A program made the position numbers and the translations under genes. From positions 5,146,001 through 5,210,000 of the forward strand of contig NZ_CP171729.1 of NCBI RefSeq assembly GCF_043769475.1: a stretch of DNA of 64,000 nt, read 5' to 3'. Positions 8,076-17,174 of this stretch are shown piece after piece. The stretch is from Allomesorhizobium sp043769475 (GTDB lineage Bacteria; Pseudomonadota; Alphaproteobacteria; Rhizobiales; Rhizobiaceae). The notes beneath the pieces are model-generated. The model ran no database searches and was not told the DNA's origin. It worked only from the letters and a program-made list of their open reading frames with translations. Within the stretch, counting starts at the first letter, position 1. The number at the start of each line of letters is the position of its first letter.

Positions 8076-9050
8076 TCAGCGCTGGCCGCCGTTCAACCGC
8101 GCAAGAAGCTGCGCTTTCGTCTTCTTGTCGACGAAGGCTGCCTCGATCGCAGTGCGCGTCACTGCCGTAAGATCCTTGTCGCTCATCCCGAAATGCTCCG
8201 CCGCAATGTCGTATTCGTGTTTCAGCGTCGTCCAGAAATAGGGCGGGTCGTCGGAATTGAGCGTGACCTTGCAGCCGGCGTCCCGCAGCGCCGGAAACGG
8301 GTGCTCACCGAAACTGCCGAACACTTTCAGCGCGATGTTTGATCCGGGGCAGCATTCGAGCACTACGCCTTCGGCGGCGATGCGTTTGACGAGATCCGGG
8401 TTTTCAATGGCGCGCACGCCGTGGCCGATGCGCGACGGGCGGATGTGGTCGAGCGCCGCCTGCACGCTTTCCCATCCGCCGAATTCGCCGGCATGGACAG
8501 TGATGCCGAGCCCGGCTTCGCGCGCGATCTCGAAGGCGCGCACATAGTCTTCCATGTCGCCATGGCGCTCGTCGCCGGCGACCCCGAAGCCAGTCACCAG
8601 CGGGTGGCCGCATCTGGCGGCGAAACGTGCCGCGGCCTCAATCGATTCGAGGCCGACATGCCGCACTCCGGTGACGATCATGCGGCCTTCGATGCCGGTC
8701 TTGGCCTTGGCCCGCGCCATGCCTTCGCCCAGCGCGTCGGTATAGGCCTGTGGCGACAGGCCGGCCTTCATCGCATGATCGGGCGAGGTGAAGACCTCCG
8801 AATAGATCGCGCCGTCGCGCGCCAGGCTGGTCAGGTAGTGTTCAGAGAGCCGCGCATAGTCGTCCTCGCTGCGGAACAGGTCGGCGGCGAAGTCGTAAGC
8901 CTTCAGAAAGCTGGTGAAATCATGCCAGACGAAGGACCCGTCCTGGATGTAGGGGGAGACATCCTTGCCGTATTTCTGCGCCTGCCTGATCACGAGTTCG
9001 GGTGCTGCCGCACCTTCGATGTGGCAGTGCAGTTCGGCTTTCAAAGGCAT
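8076..9050 (-). CDS. add: Adenosine deaminase (or related aminohydrolase)
   Basis: A 324-residue TIM-barrel aminohydrolase converting adenosine to inosine. The metal motif is HCHIEG at residues 8-13; TVHAGE, GHGVRAI and NSDDPPYF follow in the family order. Some family members deaminate adenine or N6-modified bases, so exact substrate is inferred mainly from context with nucleoside transport, PNP and upp. It precedes upp on the minus strand and is divergent from ubiE. Confidence 0.9.
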   Translation of the reverse strand: MPLKAELHCHIEGAAAPELVIRQAQKYGKDVSPYIQDGSFVWHDFTSFLKAYDFAADLFRSEDDYARLSEHYLTSLARDGAIYSEVFTSPDHAMKAGLSPQAYTDALGEGMARAKAKTGIEGRMIVTGVRHVGLESIEAAARFAARCGHPLVTGFGVAGDERHGDMEDYVRAFEIAREAGLGITVHAGEFGGWESVQAALDHIRPSRIGHGVRAIENPDLVKRIAAEGVVLECCPGSNIALKVFGSFGEHPFPALRDAGCKVTLNSDDPPYFWTTLKHEYDIAAEHFGMSDKDLTAVTRTAIEAAFVDKKTKAQLLARLNGGQR

Positions 9051-9164
9051 TCGTTCGTCCCTGTGATCTGACGTCCCAAGCGCGGCTGTTCATCGCGGCT
9101 TAAACAATAGCGCCCCGTATTCCGATCGGCTATGGTCCGGCCGATTTTATGGCGGATCAAAATA

Positions 9165-9941
9165 ATGTCAGAGCAGCGCACAACGGCCGCCGGCGGCATG
9201 GAAACCTCCTATGGTTTCAAGGATGTCGGCGCCGGCGACAAGCAGACGCTGGTCAACGATGTGTTTCATCGCGTCGCCGGCCGCTATGATTTGATGAACG
9301 ATCTGATGTCGGGCGGCCTGCACCGCCTGTGGAAGGACGCACTGGTGTCCTGGCTCAATCCGCCGAAGCGGCCGGGCTGGAAGGTGCTGGACGTCGCCGG
9401 CGGCACCGGCGATATCGCTTTCCGTATCATCGACGCCTCGCACGGCAATGCCCATGCGACCGTGCTGGACATCAACGGCTCGATGCTCGCGGTCGGCCGT
9501 GAGCGCGCCGCAAAGCGCGGGCTGGAAGCCAACACCGACTTCGTCGAAGCCAATGCCGAGGAACTGCCTTTCGCCGACGAGACGTTCGACGCCTATACGA
9601 TCGCCTTCGGCATTCGCAACGTGCCGCGTATCGAGGTCGCCCTGTCGGAAGCGTTCCGCGTGCTGAAGCCCGGCGGCCGCTTCCTCTGCCTGGAGTTTTC
9701 CGAGGTCGAGATGCCGCTGCTCGACCGGGTTTATGAAGCGTGGTCGTTCAACGCCATTCCGCGCATCGGCCAAATTGTCGCCGGCGACGGCGAACCCTAC
9801 GCCTACCTGGTCGAATCGATCCGCAAATTCCCTAACCAGGCCAATTTCGCTTCGATGATCGGCCGCGCGCGCTTCGACCGCGTGACGTGGCGCAATTATT
9901 CCGGCGGCATCGCAGCGCTGCATTCAGGCTCGAAGCTTTGA
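9165..9941 (+). CDS. ubiE: Demethylmenaquinone/ubiquinone C-methyltransferase
   Basis: A 258-residue class I SAM-dependent methyltransferase for the C-methylation step of ubiquinone biosynthesis. It shows the SAM loop VLDVAGGTGD, the UbiE signature YDLMNDLMSGGLHRLWK, and the C-terminal NYSGGIAALHSG. I chose ATG 9165 (MSEQRT); an upstream GTG-type start at 9132 adds 11 unsupported residues. ubiB follows 13 bases after the stop, the usual alphaproteobacterial pairing. Confidence 0.95.
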   Translation: MSEQRTTAAGGMETSYGFKDVGAGDKQTLVNDVFHRVAGRYDLMNDLMSGGLHRLWKDALVSWLNPPKRPGWKVLDVAGGTGDIAFRIIDASHGNAHATVLDINGSMLAVGRERAAKRGLEANTDFVEANAEELPFADETFDAYTIAFGIRNVPRIEVALSEAFRVLKPGGRFLCLEFSEVEMPLLDRVYEAWSFNAIPRIGQIVAGDGEPYAYLVESIRKFPNQANFASMIGRARFDRVTWRNYSGGIAALHSGSKL

Positions 9942-9954
9942 CGGGCGCATCCGC

Positions 9955-11529
9955 ATGAGCAGTCTCGGAGCAGCATTCCGGCTTGCCTGGGCAGGCTGGA
10001 TATTGACCCGCGAGGGCGTGATCGCGGCTTTGCCGGGCGACGAGCTCTATGGCCTGCCGAGGTTTGGCTGGCGGGTGGCGCGGCTGCTCACGCGCAGGCG
10101 CGCCATCGGCCGCGGCCGCTCCGAGAGGCTGGCGCAGGCGGTCGCGCGCCTCGGCCCGTCCTATGTCAAGCTCGGCCAGTTTCTCGCGACGAGGCCCGAT
10201 GTCGTCGGCAACGACATCGCGCTCGACCTTGCGCTTTTGCAGGACCGTATGCGGACATTCCCGCAGGAGCAGTCCATCGTCGCGATCGAAGCCTCGCTCG
10301 GGCGGACCATCGACGACCTCTACGTCCGCCTTGGCGATCCCGTCGCCGCCGCCTCGATAGCGCAGGTGCACTGGGCCGAGGTCGCCCACAGCGACAGCGT
10401 GTCGAAGGTCGCCGTTAAGGTCATACGGCCCGGCGTGCGCAAGGCCTTCTTCCGCGATCTCGAAAGCTTCTTTCTCGCGGCTAGGCTGCAGGAGCGCTAC
10501 ATCCCCTATACCCGCCGCCTGCGGCCCGTCGAGGTCACGCAGACGCTTGCCGAAACCACCAAGATCGAGATGGATTTGCGGCTGGAGGCGGCGGCGCTGT
10601 CCGAACTTGGCGAAAACACGAAAAATGACCCGGGTTTTCGAGTGCCTTCCGTCGATTGGGAACGCACCGGCCGCGACGTCCTGACCCTGGAGTGGGTCGA
10701 CGGCGTCAAGATGAGCGATATCGAGGGTTTGCGGGCGGCCGGTCACGACCTGAAGCTCATTGCGGCGAACCTCATTCAGTCATTCCTGCGCCATACGCTG
10801 CGCGACGGCTTCTTCCATGCAGACATGCATCCGGGTAACCTGTTCGTCGAGGACGATGGCACCATCGTCGCGGTCGATCTCGGCATTGCAGGCCGTCTGG
10901 ACAAGAAAGAGCGGCGCTTCCTCGCCGAGATCCTCTACGGATTTATCACACGCGACTACTTCCGTGTCGCCGAGGTGCATTTCGAGGCGGGATATGTGCC
11001 CCGCCACTTCAACGTCGCAGGCTTCGCCCAGGCGATCCGGGCGATCGGAGAACCTATCCACGGCCAGCCTGCCGAAACAATCTCCATGGCCAGGCTTTTG
11101 ACGCTGCTGTTCGAGGTCACCGAAATATTCGACATGCAGACCCGGCCCGAACTGGTGCTGCTGCAAAAGACCATGGTCGTGGTGGAAGGCGTTGCGCGCA
11201 CGCTCGACCCGGCCTTCAACATGTGGAAGACATCCGAGCCGGTGGTCAGCCACTGGATCAAGGATAATCTCGGGCCGCGCGGGATGCTTGCGGATGCGCG
11301 CGACGGCGCCAACGCGCTTCTGACGCTCGCTCGCCAGGCGCCGGACCTCGCCGCCCGCACCGAACGTCTGTCGCGCGAGATCGACCTGATGGCGGAGCAC
11401 GGACTGCGCTTCGATCCGGCGACCGCCAACGCAATTGGCAAGGCCGAAGCGCGTCATACCCGCTCCGGCCGTGTAGCGCTATGGGTGATTGCTCTGACGC
11501 TGGTGTGGATTGCCGTCCAGCTGGCTTGA
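9955..11529 (+). CDS. ubiB: Ubiquinone biosynthesis kinase-like protein UbiB
   Basis: A 524-residue ABC1/ADCK-family protein needed for ubiquinone biosynthesis. It contains the family-specific KLGQFLATRPDVV motif, the Ala-rich loop AAASIAQVHWAE, the catalytic-loop-like HADMHPGNLF and DLG (AVDLGIAG). A hydrophobic C-terminal segment (about residues 503-524) anchors it to the membrane. It probably forms an operon with ubiE. Confidence 0.95.
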   Translation: MSSLGAAFRLAWAGWILTREGVIAALPGDELYGLPRFGWRVARLLTRRRAIGRGRSERLAQAVARLGPSYVKLGQFLATRPDVVGNDIALDLALLQDRMRTFPQEQSIVAIEASLGRTIDDLYVRLGDPVAAASIAQVHWAEVAHSDSVSKVAVKVIRPGVRKAFFRDLESFFLAARLQERYIPYTRRLRPVEVTQTLAETTKIEMDLRLEAAALSELGENTKNDPGFRVPSVDWERTGRDVLTLEWVDGVKMSDIEGLRAAGHDLKLIAANLIQSFLRHTLRDGFFHADMHPGNLFVEDDGTIVAVDLGIAGRLDKKERRFLAEILYGFITRDYFRVAEVHFEAGYVPRHFNVAGFAQAIRAIGEPIHGQPAETISMARLLTLLFEVTEIFDMQTRPELVLLQKTMVVVEGVARTLDPAFNMWKTSEPVVSHWIKDNLGPRGMLADARDGANALLTLARQAPDLAARTERLSREIDLMAEHGLRFDPATANAIGKAEARHTRSGRVALWVIALTLVWIAVQLA

Positions 11530-11535
11530 TTGCAA

Positions 11536-11552
11536 TGCTGTCATTGACAGCA
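11536..11552. promoter_or_regulatory. 17-bp palindrome, candidate operator for coaBC
   Basis: TGCTGTCA and TGACAGCA flank a single T, giving perfect 8-bp arms. The site lies in the ubiB-coaBC spacer, 37 bases before the coaBC start. There is no T-run after it and the loop is too short for a normal terminator, so a protein-binding site fits better. The half-site resembles, from memory, the TGCTATCA half-site of the gonococcal FitAB operator, and the downstream product carries a FitA-like domain. Confidence 0.5.
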
Positions 11553-11589
11553 CGAGGCTCTCGGCTACTATTTCCCGCAGGAGGCAAGG

Positions 11590-13053
11590 ATGAGCGCTGT
11601 GACAGTCAGGAACATCGACGATTCCATAAAACTGGAACTGCGCAAGCGCGCCGCCGAACGCGGCATCTCGATGGAACAGCATCTGCGGGACGTTATTGCG
11701 GCAACGGTGGCAATACCTGCCGGACACACGGTGCCGATCGAGGAGATTCCGGCGCCGGCGCGGACGTCCATCGCGCGGCCGTATCAGACGGCGTCCACGA
11801 ATTTGGAACGGCCTTATCTTGCAGACGACGGCCGCAAAATCCTTTCCGGCAAGCGCATTCTCCTGATCATCGGCGGCGGCATCGCGGCTTATAAGTGTCT
11901 GGATCTGATCCGCCGCCTGCGCGAGCGCGGCGCTTCGGTGCGCTGCGTCATGACCGCCGCCGCCCGGGAATTCGTCACGCCCTTATCGGTAGGAGCGCTG
12001 ACTGCCGATCACGTCTTCACCGATCTCTTCGACCGGCATGACGAGCACGATGTCGGCCACATCCGCCTGTCGCGCGAGGCCGATCTGCTGGTGGTCGCGC
12101 CCGCCACCGCCGATTTGATGGCGAAGCTCGCCGGTGGACAGGCTAACGATCTGGCCTCGACCGTGCTGCTTGCGACGGACAAGAAAGTGCTGCTAGCGCC
12201 GGCGATGAACCCGAAAATGTGGGCGCATCCGGCGACACGCCGCAACCGCGCCACGCTGGAGAAGGACGGCGTGGAGTTCGTGGGTCCGGCAAAAGGAGAA
12301 ATGGCGGAGCGCAATGAGGCCGGCGAGGGCCGAATGGCCGAGCCCCTGGAGATCGTCGCGGCGATCGAGGCAATGCTCGATCAGCGCCCGAAACCGCTGG
12401 CGGGGCGCAGGATCATTGTCACCTCCGGCCCCACTCACGAGCCGATCGACCCGGTGCGCTACATCGCCAACCGCTCGTCCGGCAAGCAGGGTCACGCCAT
12501 AGCGGCGGCCCTCGCGCGTCTTGGCGCCGATGTGCAGCTGGTTTCCGGGCCGGTGACGATCGCCGATCCTGCCGACGTCGATACGCTGCATGTCGAAACC
12601 GCGCGGGAAATGCGTGACGCGGTGGAAAGCTTGCTCCCAGCGGACGCTGCAATCATGGTCGCCGCCGTCGCCGACTGGCGCACGGAAAATTCGGCCGGCG
12701 AGAAGATCAAGAAGGTCGCTGGCGAGGGGCCTCCGGCACTGCAGATGGTCGAGAATCCGGACATTCTGGCCGGCGTAGGACATCACAAAAAGCGGCCGTG
12801 GCTGGTCGTTGGATTCGCCGCGGAAACGCAGAATGTGCTGGAGAATGCCCGGGCCAAGCTCGGGAAGAAAGGCGCGGACATCATCGTCGCCAACGATGTC
12901 TCGCCCGAAGGCGGCGTCATGGGCGGCGACGGAAACCGGGTCAGGATCGTGTCGAAGTCGGGCGTCGAGGAATGGCCGGAAATGACCAAGCACGACGTCG
13001 CCGAAAGATTGGCTATGCTGATTGCCGACCGCCTGAAGACGATCGAAGTCTGA
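11590..13053 (+). CDS. coaBC: CoaBC with an N-terminal ribbon-helix-helix (FitA/Arc-like) domain
   Basis: A 487-residue bifunctional enzyme converting 4'-phosphopantothenate to 4'-phosphopantetheine in coenzyme A biosynthesis. Residues from about 86 form the flavin decarboxylase (CoaC: RILLIIGGGIAAYK, AMNPKMW). From about 275 they form the CTP-dependent cysteine ligase (CoaB: TSGPTHEPIDPVRYI, NRSSGKQG, ANDVS). Ordinary CoaBC is about 400 residues; the extra 85 here begin MSAVTVRNIDDSIKLELRKR, which reads as a FitA/Arc-type ribbon-helix-helix, followed by a Pro/Ala linker. The only in-frame Met before CoaC other than Met1 is Met28, inside the RHH, and AGGAGGCAAGG precedes ATG 11590, so the fusion is supported. 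The enzyme may repress its own promoter; that is inference. Confidence 0.93.
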   Translation: MSAVTVRNIDDSIKLELRKRAAERGISMEQHLRDVIAATVAIPAGHTVPIEEIPAPARTSIARPYQTASTNLERPYLADDGRKILSGKRILLIIGGGIAAYKCLDLIRRLRERGASVRCVMTAAAREFVTPLSVGALTADHVFTDLFDRHDEHDVGHIRLSREADLLVVAPATADLMAKLAGGQANDLASTVLLATDKKVLLAPAMNPKMWAHPATRRNRATLEKDGVEFVGPAKGEMAERNEAGEGRMAEPLEIVAAIEAMLDQRPKPLAGRRIIVTSGPTHEPIDPVRYIANRSSGKQGHAIAAALARLGADVQLVSGPVTIADPADVDTLHVETAREMRDAVESLLPADAAIMVAAVADWRTENSAGEKIKKVAGEGPPALQMVENPDILAGVGHHKKRPWLVVGFAAETQNVLENARAKLGKKGADIIVANDVSPEGGVMGGDGNRVRIVSKSGVEEWPEMTKHDVAERLAMLIADRLKTIEV

Positions 13054-13189
13054 GGGCGCCTGTCTCTGCTGTTGCCGCAATCTGTATCTACCGGCGCGCG
13101 ATCCGGTTGCGTAATCGGCGATGAGACGCGATGCTGGGTCCGGGTTGACAATGCCAGAAAATGCCGACGCGCCGGATAGCTGAGCCACG

Positions 13190-14830
13190 ATGCACGATAC
13201 ACCGAGCGCGTTTCCCGACTTCGGCCTGACGCCCGAGCAGCGCCGCTTCGCCGTGCGCGGCTGCTATTACGAACATCCCGGTATGGACGGCGAGCGCGGC
13301 GAGATCTGGTGCTACACCGACCGCCTTTCCTACGCGCCGGGCGAGTCGGTCGCGCTTCATGTCAGTTCGACCGCATCGAGCTTCGGGATCGAAGTCACGC
13401 GCGACGGCGGCGTCGAGACACAGGTGCTCACGCGACAAAACCTGGCAGCGCGCTGGCAGGACACGCTCGACCATTGCTCGGTCGAGGGTTGCGGCTGGCA
13501 GGCGTCGTTCGAGTTCCGCGTCGAGGAAAGCTGGCCATCCGGCGCATACCGCATCACGCTGACGGCCGAAGGCCGGGACGGCGATCCGATCCGCTGCCAT
13601 CATTTGTTCATCGTCCGCCCGCTTCCCACCCGGAAGCAGCGCCGCATCCTGCAGGTCGCCGCCACCGGCACCTGGCTCGCTTACAACACATGGGGCGGGT
13701 CGAACGCCTATGACGGCATAACCGGCCCCAATCGCAACGAATATGCCCGCATGGTCTCGACGCAGCGCCCATGGGGCCGCGGCTTCGTCGTGCTGCCGCC
13801 CGATGCCCCGCGCGTGCCGCTGGAAGTGTCGATGCCGCCGAAGACCGTGCCGCGCTATCCGCACATGGAATGGGCGTTCGCCACCGGCCATTCCAAGAAA
13901 TACGCCTCGGCTGGCTGGGCGAGCTATGACAGTCACTTTTTCCGCTGGGCCGAGCGCGCCGGCTATGCCATCGACCTCGCCAGCCAGCACGATCTGCATT
14001 TCACCCCCGAAATCCTGGATGGCTATGATTGCGTCGTCTTCGTCGGCCATGACGAATACTGGACCTGGGAGATGCGCGACGCCGTCGACGCCTATGTCGA
14101 ACTCGGCGGCCATGCCGCTCGTTTTGCCGGCAATTTCATGTGGCAGACCAGGCTGGAGGACGAGGGCCGCCGGCAGGTCTGCTACAAATACCGCGCCCGC
14201 GCCGAGGACCCGGCCTATCGCGGCGGCGACGCGACGCGGGCCACCAATTCCTGGGAAGCGCCGGAAATTGGCCGGCCGGGGGCGCTGACCTTCGGTCTCA
14301 ACTCCACCAAGGGGGTTTACGCAGGCTGGGGCGGCTGCGCGCCGCGCGGCATGCGCGGCTTTCCCGTCTATCGTCCCGAGCACTGGGCGTTCGCCGGCAC
14401 GGGATTGTTCTATGGCGATCTGCTGGGCGCCGACAGCCATGTGTACGGCTACGAAGTCGACGGGCTCGACTACGAGATCCGCAACGGCCGGCCATATCCC
14501 ACGGCCGCCAGCGGCGCGCCGGCTGGACTGGAGATTCTGGCGATGGGCATGGCGAGCCAGGTCGAGGAGGCGGACTTCCTCCGGCCGGAAGACCAGTTCT
14601 TCGGCGACGAGGACGGCCGCTTCATCGCCGAGACGCTTTACGGCGACGCCAGCGACGAGAACCTGGAAAAGGTCCGCTATAGCAACGGAATGATCGTCAA
14701 CTTTCCGAATGGCAAAGGCGAGGTTTTCCACGCCGGAAGCTGCGAATGGGTCGCCGGTCTGCTGCGGCGCGACGCAATGGTCGAGCGCGTCACCGCCAAT
14801 GTGCTAGACCGGTATCTTGGCCGGAAATAG
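13190..14830 (+). CDS. N,N-dimethylformamidase large-subunit-like hydrolase
   Basis: A 546-residue protein resembling the C-terminal catalytic region of the N,N-dimethylformamidase large (beta) subunit, an iron-dependent amide hydrolase. An N-terminal beta-sandwich-like region (CYTDRLSYAPGESV to about residue 145) is followed by the conserved WLAYNTWGGSNAYDG near residue 170 and VVFVGHDEYWTWEMRDAVDAYV near 285. No small (alpha) subunit gene is beside it, so the natural substrate is likely another amide or formamide. It opens a five-gene run whose spacing (5-12 bases) implies one transcript. A perfect TTGACA stands at 13145-13150 but without a good -10 partner. Confidence 0.8.
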   Translation: MHDTPSAFPDFGLTPEQRRFAVRGCYYEHPGMDGERGEIWCYTDRLSYAPGESVALHVSSTASSFGIEVTRDGGVETQVLTRQNLAARWQDTLDHCSVEGCGWQASFEFRVEESWPSGAYRITLTAEGRDGDPIRCHHLFIVRPLPTRKQRRILQVAATGTWLAYNTWGGSNAYDGITGPNRNEYARMVSTQRPWGRGFVVLPPDAPRVPLEVSMPPKTVPRYPHMEWAFATGHSKKYASAGWASYDSHFFRWAERAGYAIDLASQHDLHFTPEILDGYDCVVFVGHDEYWTWEMRDAVDAYVELGGHAARFAGNFMWQTRLEDEGRRQVCYKYRARAEDPAYRGGDATRATNSWEAPEIGRPGALTFGLNSTKGVYAGWGGCAPRGMRGFPVYRPEHWAFAGTGLFYGDLLGADSHVYGYEVDGLDYEIRNGRPYPTAASGAPAGLEILAMGMASQVEEADFLRPEDQFFGDEDGRFIAETLYGDASDENLEKVRYSNGMIVNFPNGKGEVFHAGSCEWVAGLLRRDAMVERVTANVLDRYLGRK

Positions 14831-14842
14831 CAGAGGAATTGG

Positions 14843-16216
14843 ATGACAGCCGTGACCGCCCAGCCCGTCGGAGCCAACCCGCGACCAAACCTTTTCCATT
14901 TTATCCGGCGGCCGCGCCCAGTGGTGGACCGCGCCGACGGCATCTATCTGTGGGACAGCAGCGGTCGCCGTTACATCGACGGAGCGAGCGGCGCGGTCAA
15001 TGTCAATGTCGGCCACGGAAACCGCAATGTCATCGATGCGATGAAGCGGCAGATGGACCGCGTCAGCTTCGCCTACATCTTTCAATTCGAGAACGAACAG
15101 GCCACTGAACTCGCGCGGAGGCTGGCTGCGCGGCTGCCCAACACGCTCGACCGCATCTATTTTGTCTCTGGCGGTTCGGAGGCGATCGAGGCCTGCCTCA
15201 AGCTGGCGCGGCAATGGGCCGTGGCGATAGGTCAGGACAAACGCTGGAAAATCATCGGGCGCATGCCGTCCTATCATGGCGTCACAGTCGGCACGCTCGG
15301 GGTAACCGGCGACGATATGCTGACCAAAGCTTTCGACGCGATCGGCAGGCCCATGCCATTGATACCGGCCCCATTCGTTCACCGGGATCACGACAATCTG
15401 TCGATGGAAGAACGGGGCATCCGCTACGCGGATATGCTGGAGGAAAAAATACTGGAGGAGGGGCCGGAAAGCGTGCTCGCTTTCGTCGTGGAGCCGATAG
15501 GCGGCGCAGCGACGGCAGCGCTGGTCCCGCCCGATAGCTATTTTCCGCGTATCCGCGAAATTTGCGACAGATATGGCATCCTCCTGATCCACGATGAGGT
15601 GATGACGGGTATCGGGCGGACCGGAAAATTCCTCGGCGGCGATCACTGGAACTGCCGGCCTGATATCATCGCGCTCTCCAAGGGCCTTTCCTCCGGCTAC
15701 GCGCCGCTCGGCGCGCTTGCCGCGACCGAGAAGATCGTCGGACCGGTTCTTGAGATGGGCGGCTTTCAGCATGGCCATACTTATGGCGGCAACCCCGTCG
15801 CTTGCGCAGCGGGCGTTGCCGTGCTTGGCGAGATCGACCGCCTTGGCCTGGTCGAGAATGCTGCCGCCATGGGCGAACTGTTGAGGAGTGAGCTTGAGGC
15901 CCTGTCTGGCCGCTTTCCTTTCATTGGCGACGTGCGCGGCAAAGGACTGCTCATAGGGGCGGAACTTTACGCCGATCCCGTGGCAAAGAAGCCATTGCCG
16001 CAGAATCTTAACGCCAATTTGCGGCTCATCGACTTGGCTTTCGAGCGCGGACTGATCATCTATTCGCGACGCGTGCACGGCGGGCCAGTCAGCGATAATT
16101 TCATGGTCTGCCCGCCGCTTATCGTGACCCGCGATCAGATCGGCGAGATCATCGCGGTCCTTGATGACACGCTCGCTGCACTGGCGACCGAACTCGACCT
16201 TCCAGTGAACGGCTGA
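14843..16216 (+). CDS. Class III PLP-dependent aminotransferase
   Basis: A 457-residue fold-type I class III aminotransferase. The PLP lysine is Lys280 in ALSKGLSSGY, Asp251 in LIHDEV contacts the pyridine nitrogen, and SGGSEAIEACLKLAR near residue 109 binds the phosphate. Family members act on omega-amino acids, diamines or beta-amino acids. Twelve bases separate it from the hydrolase gene. Next to a beta-keto acid cleavage enzyme, the simplest reading is that it makes an oxo acid that enzyme then cleaves; the substrate is not determined by sequence. Confidence 0.9.
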   Translation: MTAVTAQPVGANPRPNLFHFIRRPRPVVDRADGIYLWDSSGRRYIDGASGAVNVNVGHGNRNVIDAMKRQMDRVSFAYIFQFENEQATELARRLAARLPNTLDRIYFVSGGSEAIEACLKLARQWAVAIGQDKRWKIIGRMPSYHGVTVGTLGVTGDDMLTKAFDAIGRPMPLIPAPFVHRDHDNLSMEERGIRYADMLEEKILEEGPESVLAFVVEPIGGAATAALVPPDSYFPRIREICDRYGILLIHDEVMTGIGRTGKFLGGDHWNCRPDIIALSKGLSSGYAPLGALAATEKIVGPVLEMGGFQHGHTYGGNPVACAAGVAVLGEIDRLGLVENAAAMGELLRSELEALSGRFPFIGDVRGKGLLIGAELYADPVAKKPLPQNLNANLRLIDLAFERGLIIYSRRVHGGPVSDNFMVCPPLIVTRDQIGEIIAVLDDTLAALATELDLPVNG

Positions 16217-16224
16217 GGTCGCAC

Positions 16225-17169
16225 ATGGCCGAGAACAGGAAGACCCGGAAGAAAGTCGTCATCACCTGCGCGGTCACGGGATCGGTGCACACGCCGTCCA
16301 TGTCGCCCTATCTGCCGGTGACGCCGGACCAGATCGCCGCCGAGGCGATAGCGGCGGCGGAAGCCGGCGCATCGATCCTGCATCTCCACGCCCGTGACCC
16401 CAACGACGGCCGCCCGACCGCCGATCCGGACGTGTTCATGCAGTTCCTGCCGCGTATCAAGCGGGCGACGGACGCGGTCATCAACATCTCGACCGGCGGC
16501 TCGTCGCTGATGTCGCTCGACGAGCGGCTTGCCATCTCCGTCAGGGCCGAGCCCGAAATGTGCTCGCTCAACATGGGGTCGATGAATTTCGCGCTGTTCC
16601 CGGCGCTCGACAAGCCGACCGAATGGAAGCACGACTGGGAGCCGAAGCTGCTCGAGGCGACGCGTGGCACGATCTTCAAGAACAGCTTCGCCGACATCGA
16701 AGCGATCCTGACGCGCCTTGGCCAAGGCTGCGGCACACGCTTCGAATTCGAGTGCTACGATGTCGGCCACCTCTATTCTCTGGCGCATTTCCGCGACCGC
16801 GGCCTGGTTTCAGGCCCGCTTTTCATCCAGTTTGTGTTCGGCGTTCTAGGCGGCATCGGCGCCGACCCCGAAAACCTCACCCACATGAAGCGCATCGCCG
16901 ACAAGCTGTTCGGGGGCGACTACAGCTTTTCCGTGCTGGCCGCCGGCCGCAGGCAGATGCCGATGATCACCATGGCCGCGGCCATGGGCGGCAATGTCCG
17001 CGTCGGGCTGGAGGACAGCCTCTATGACGGCCGCGACCTGGCTAAGTCGAACGCCGATCAGGTCCGCCGCATCCGCACCATCCTGGAGGCGCTGGCGCTG
17101 GAGGTCGCGACGCCCGCCGAAGCGCGCGAGATGCTGGCGCTCAAGGGCGGCGACCGGGTGGCGTTTTAG
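16225..17169 (+). CDS. Beta-keto acid cleavage enzyme (BKACE, DUF849)
   Basis: A 314-residue TIM-barrel enzyme of the 3-keto-5-aminohexanoate cleavage family. These zinc enzymes condense a beta-keto acid with acetyl-CoA and split it into acetoacetate and a new CoA thioester. The zinc-binding HLHAR motif is at residues 53-57, after SVHTPSMSPYLPVTP. Later motifs FEFECYDVGH and GGNVRVGLEDSLY fit the family. The gene follows the aminotransferase by eight bases. Side-chain preference varies widely among BKACE subfamilies, so the physiological keto acid is open. Confidence 0.9.
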   Translation: MAENRKTRKKVVITCAVTGSVHTPSMSPYLPVTPDQIAAEAIAAAEAGASILHLHARDPNDGRPTADPDVFMQFLPRIKRATDAVINISTGGSSLMSLDERLAISVRAEPEMCSLNMGSMNFALFPALDKPTEWKHDWEPKLLEATRGTIFKNSFADIEAILTRLGQGCGTRFEFECYDVGHLYSLAHFRDRGLVSGPLFIQFVFGVLGGIGADPENLTHMKRIADKLFGGDYSFSVLAAGRRQMPMITMAAAMGGNVRVGLEDSLYDGRDLAKSNADQVRRIRTILEALALEVATPAEAREMLALKGGDRVAF

Positions 17170-17174
17170 ACGCT

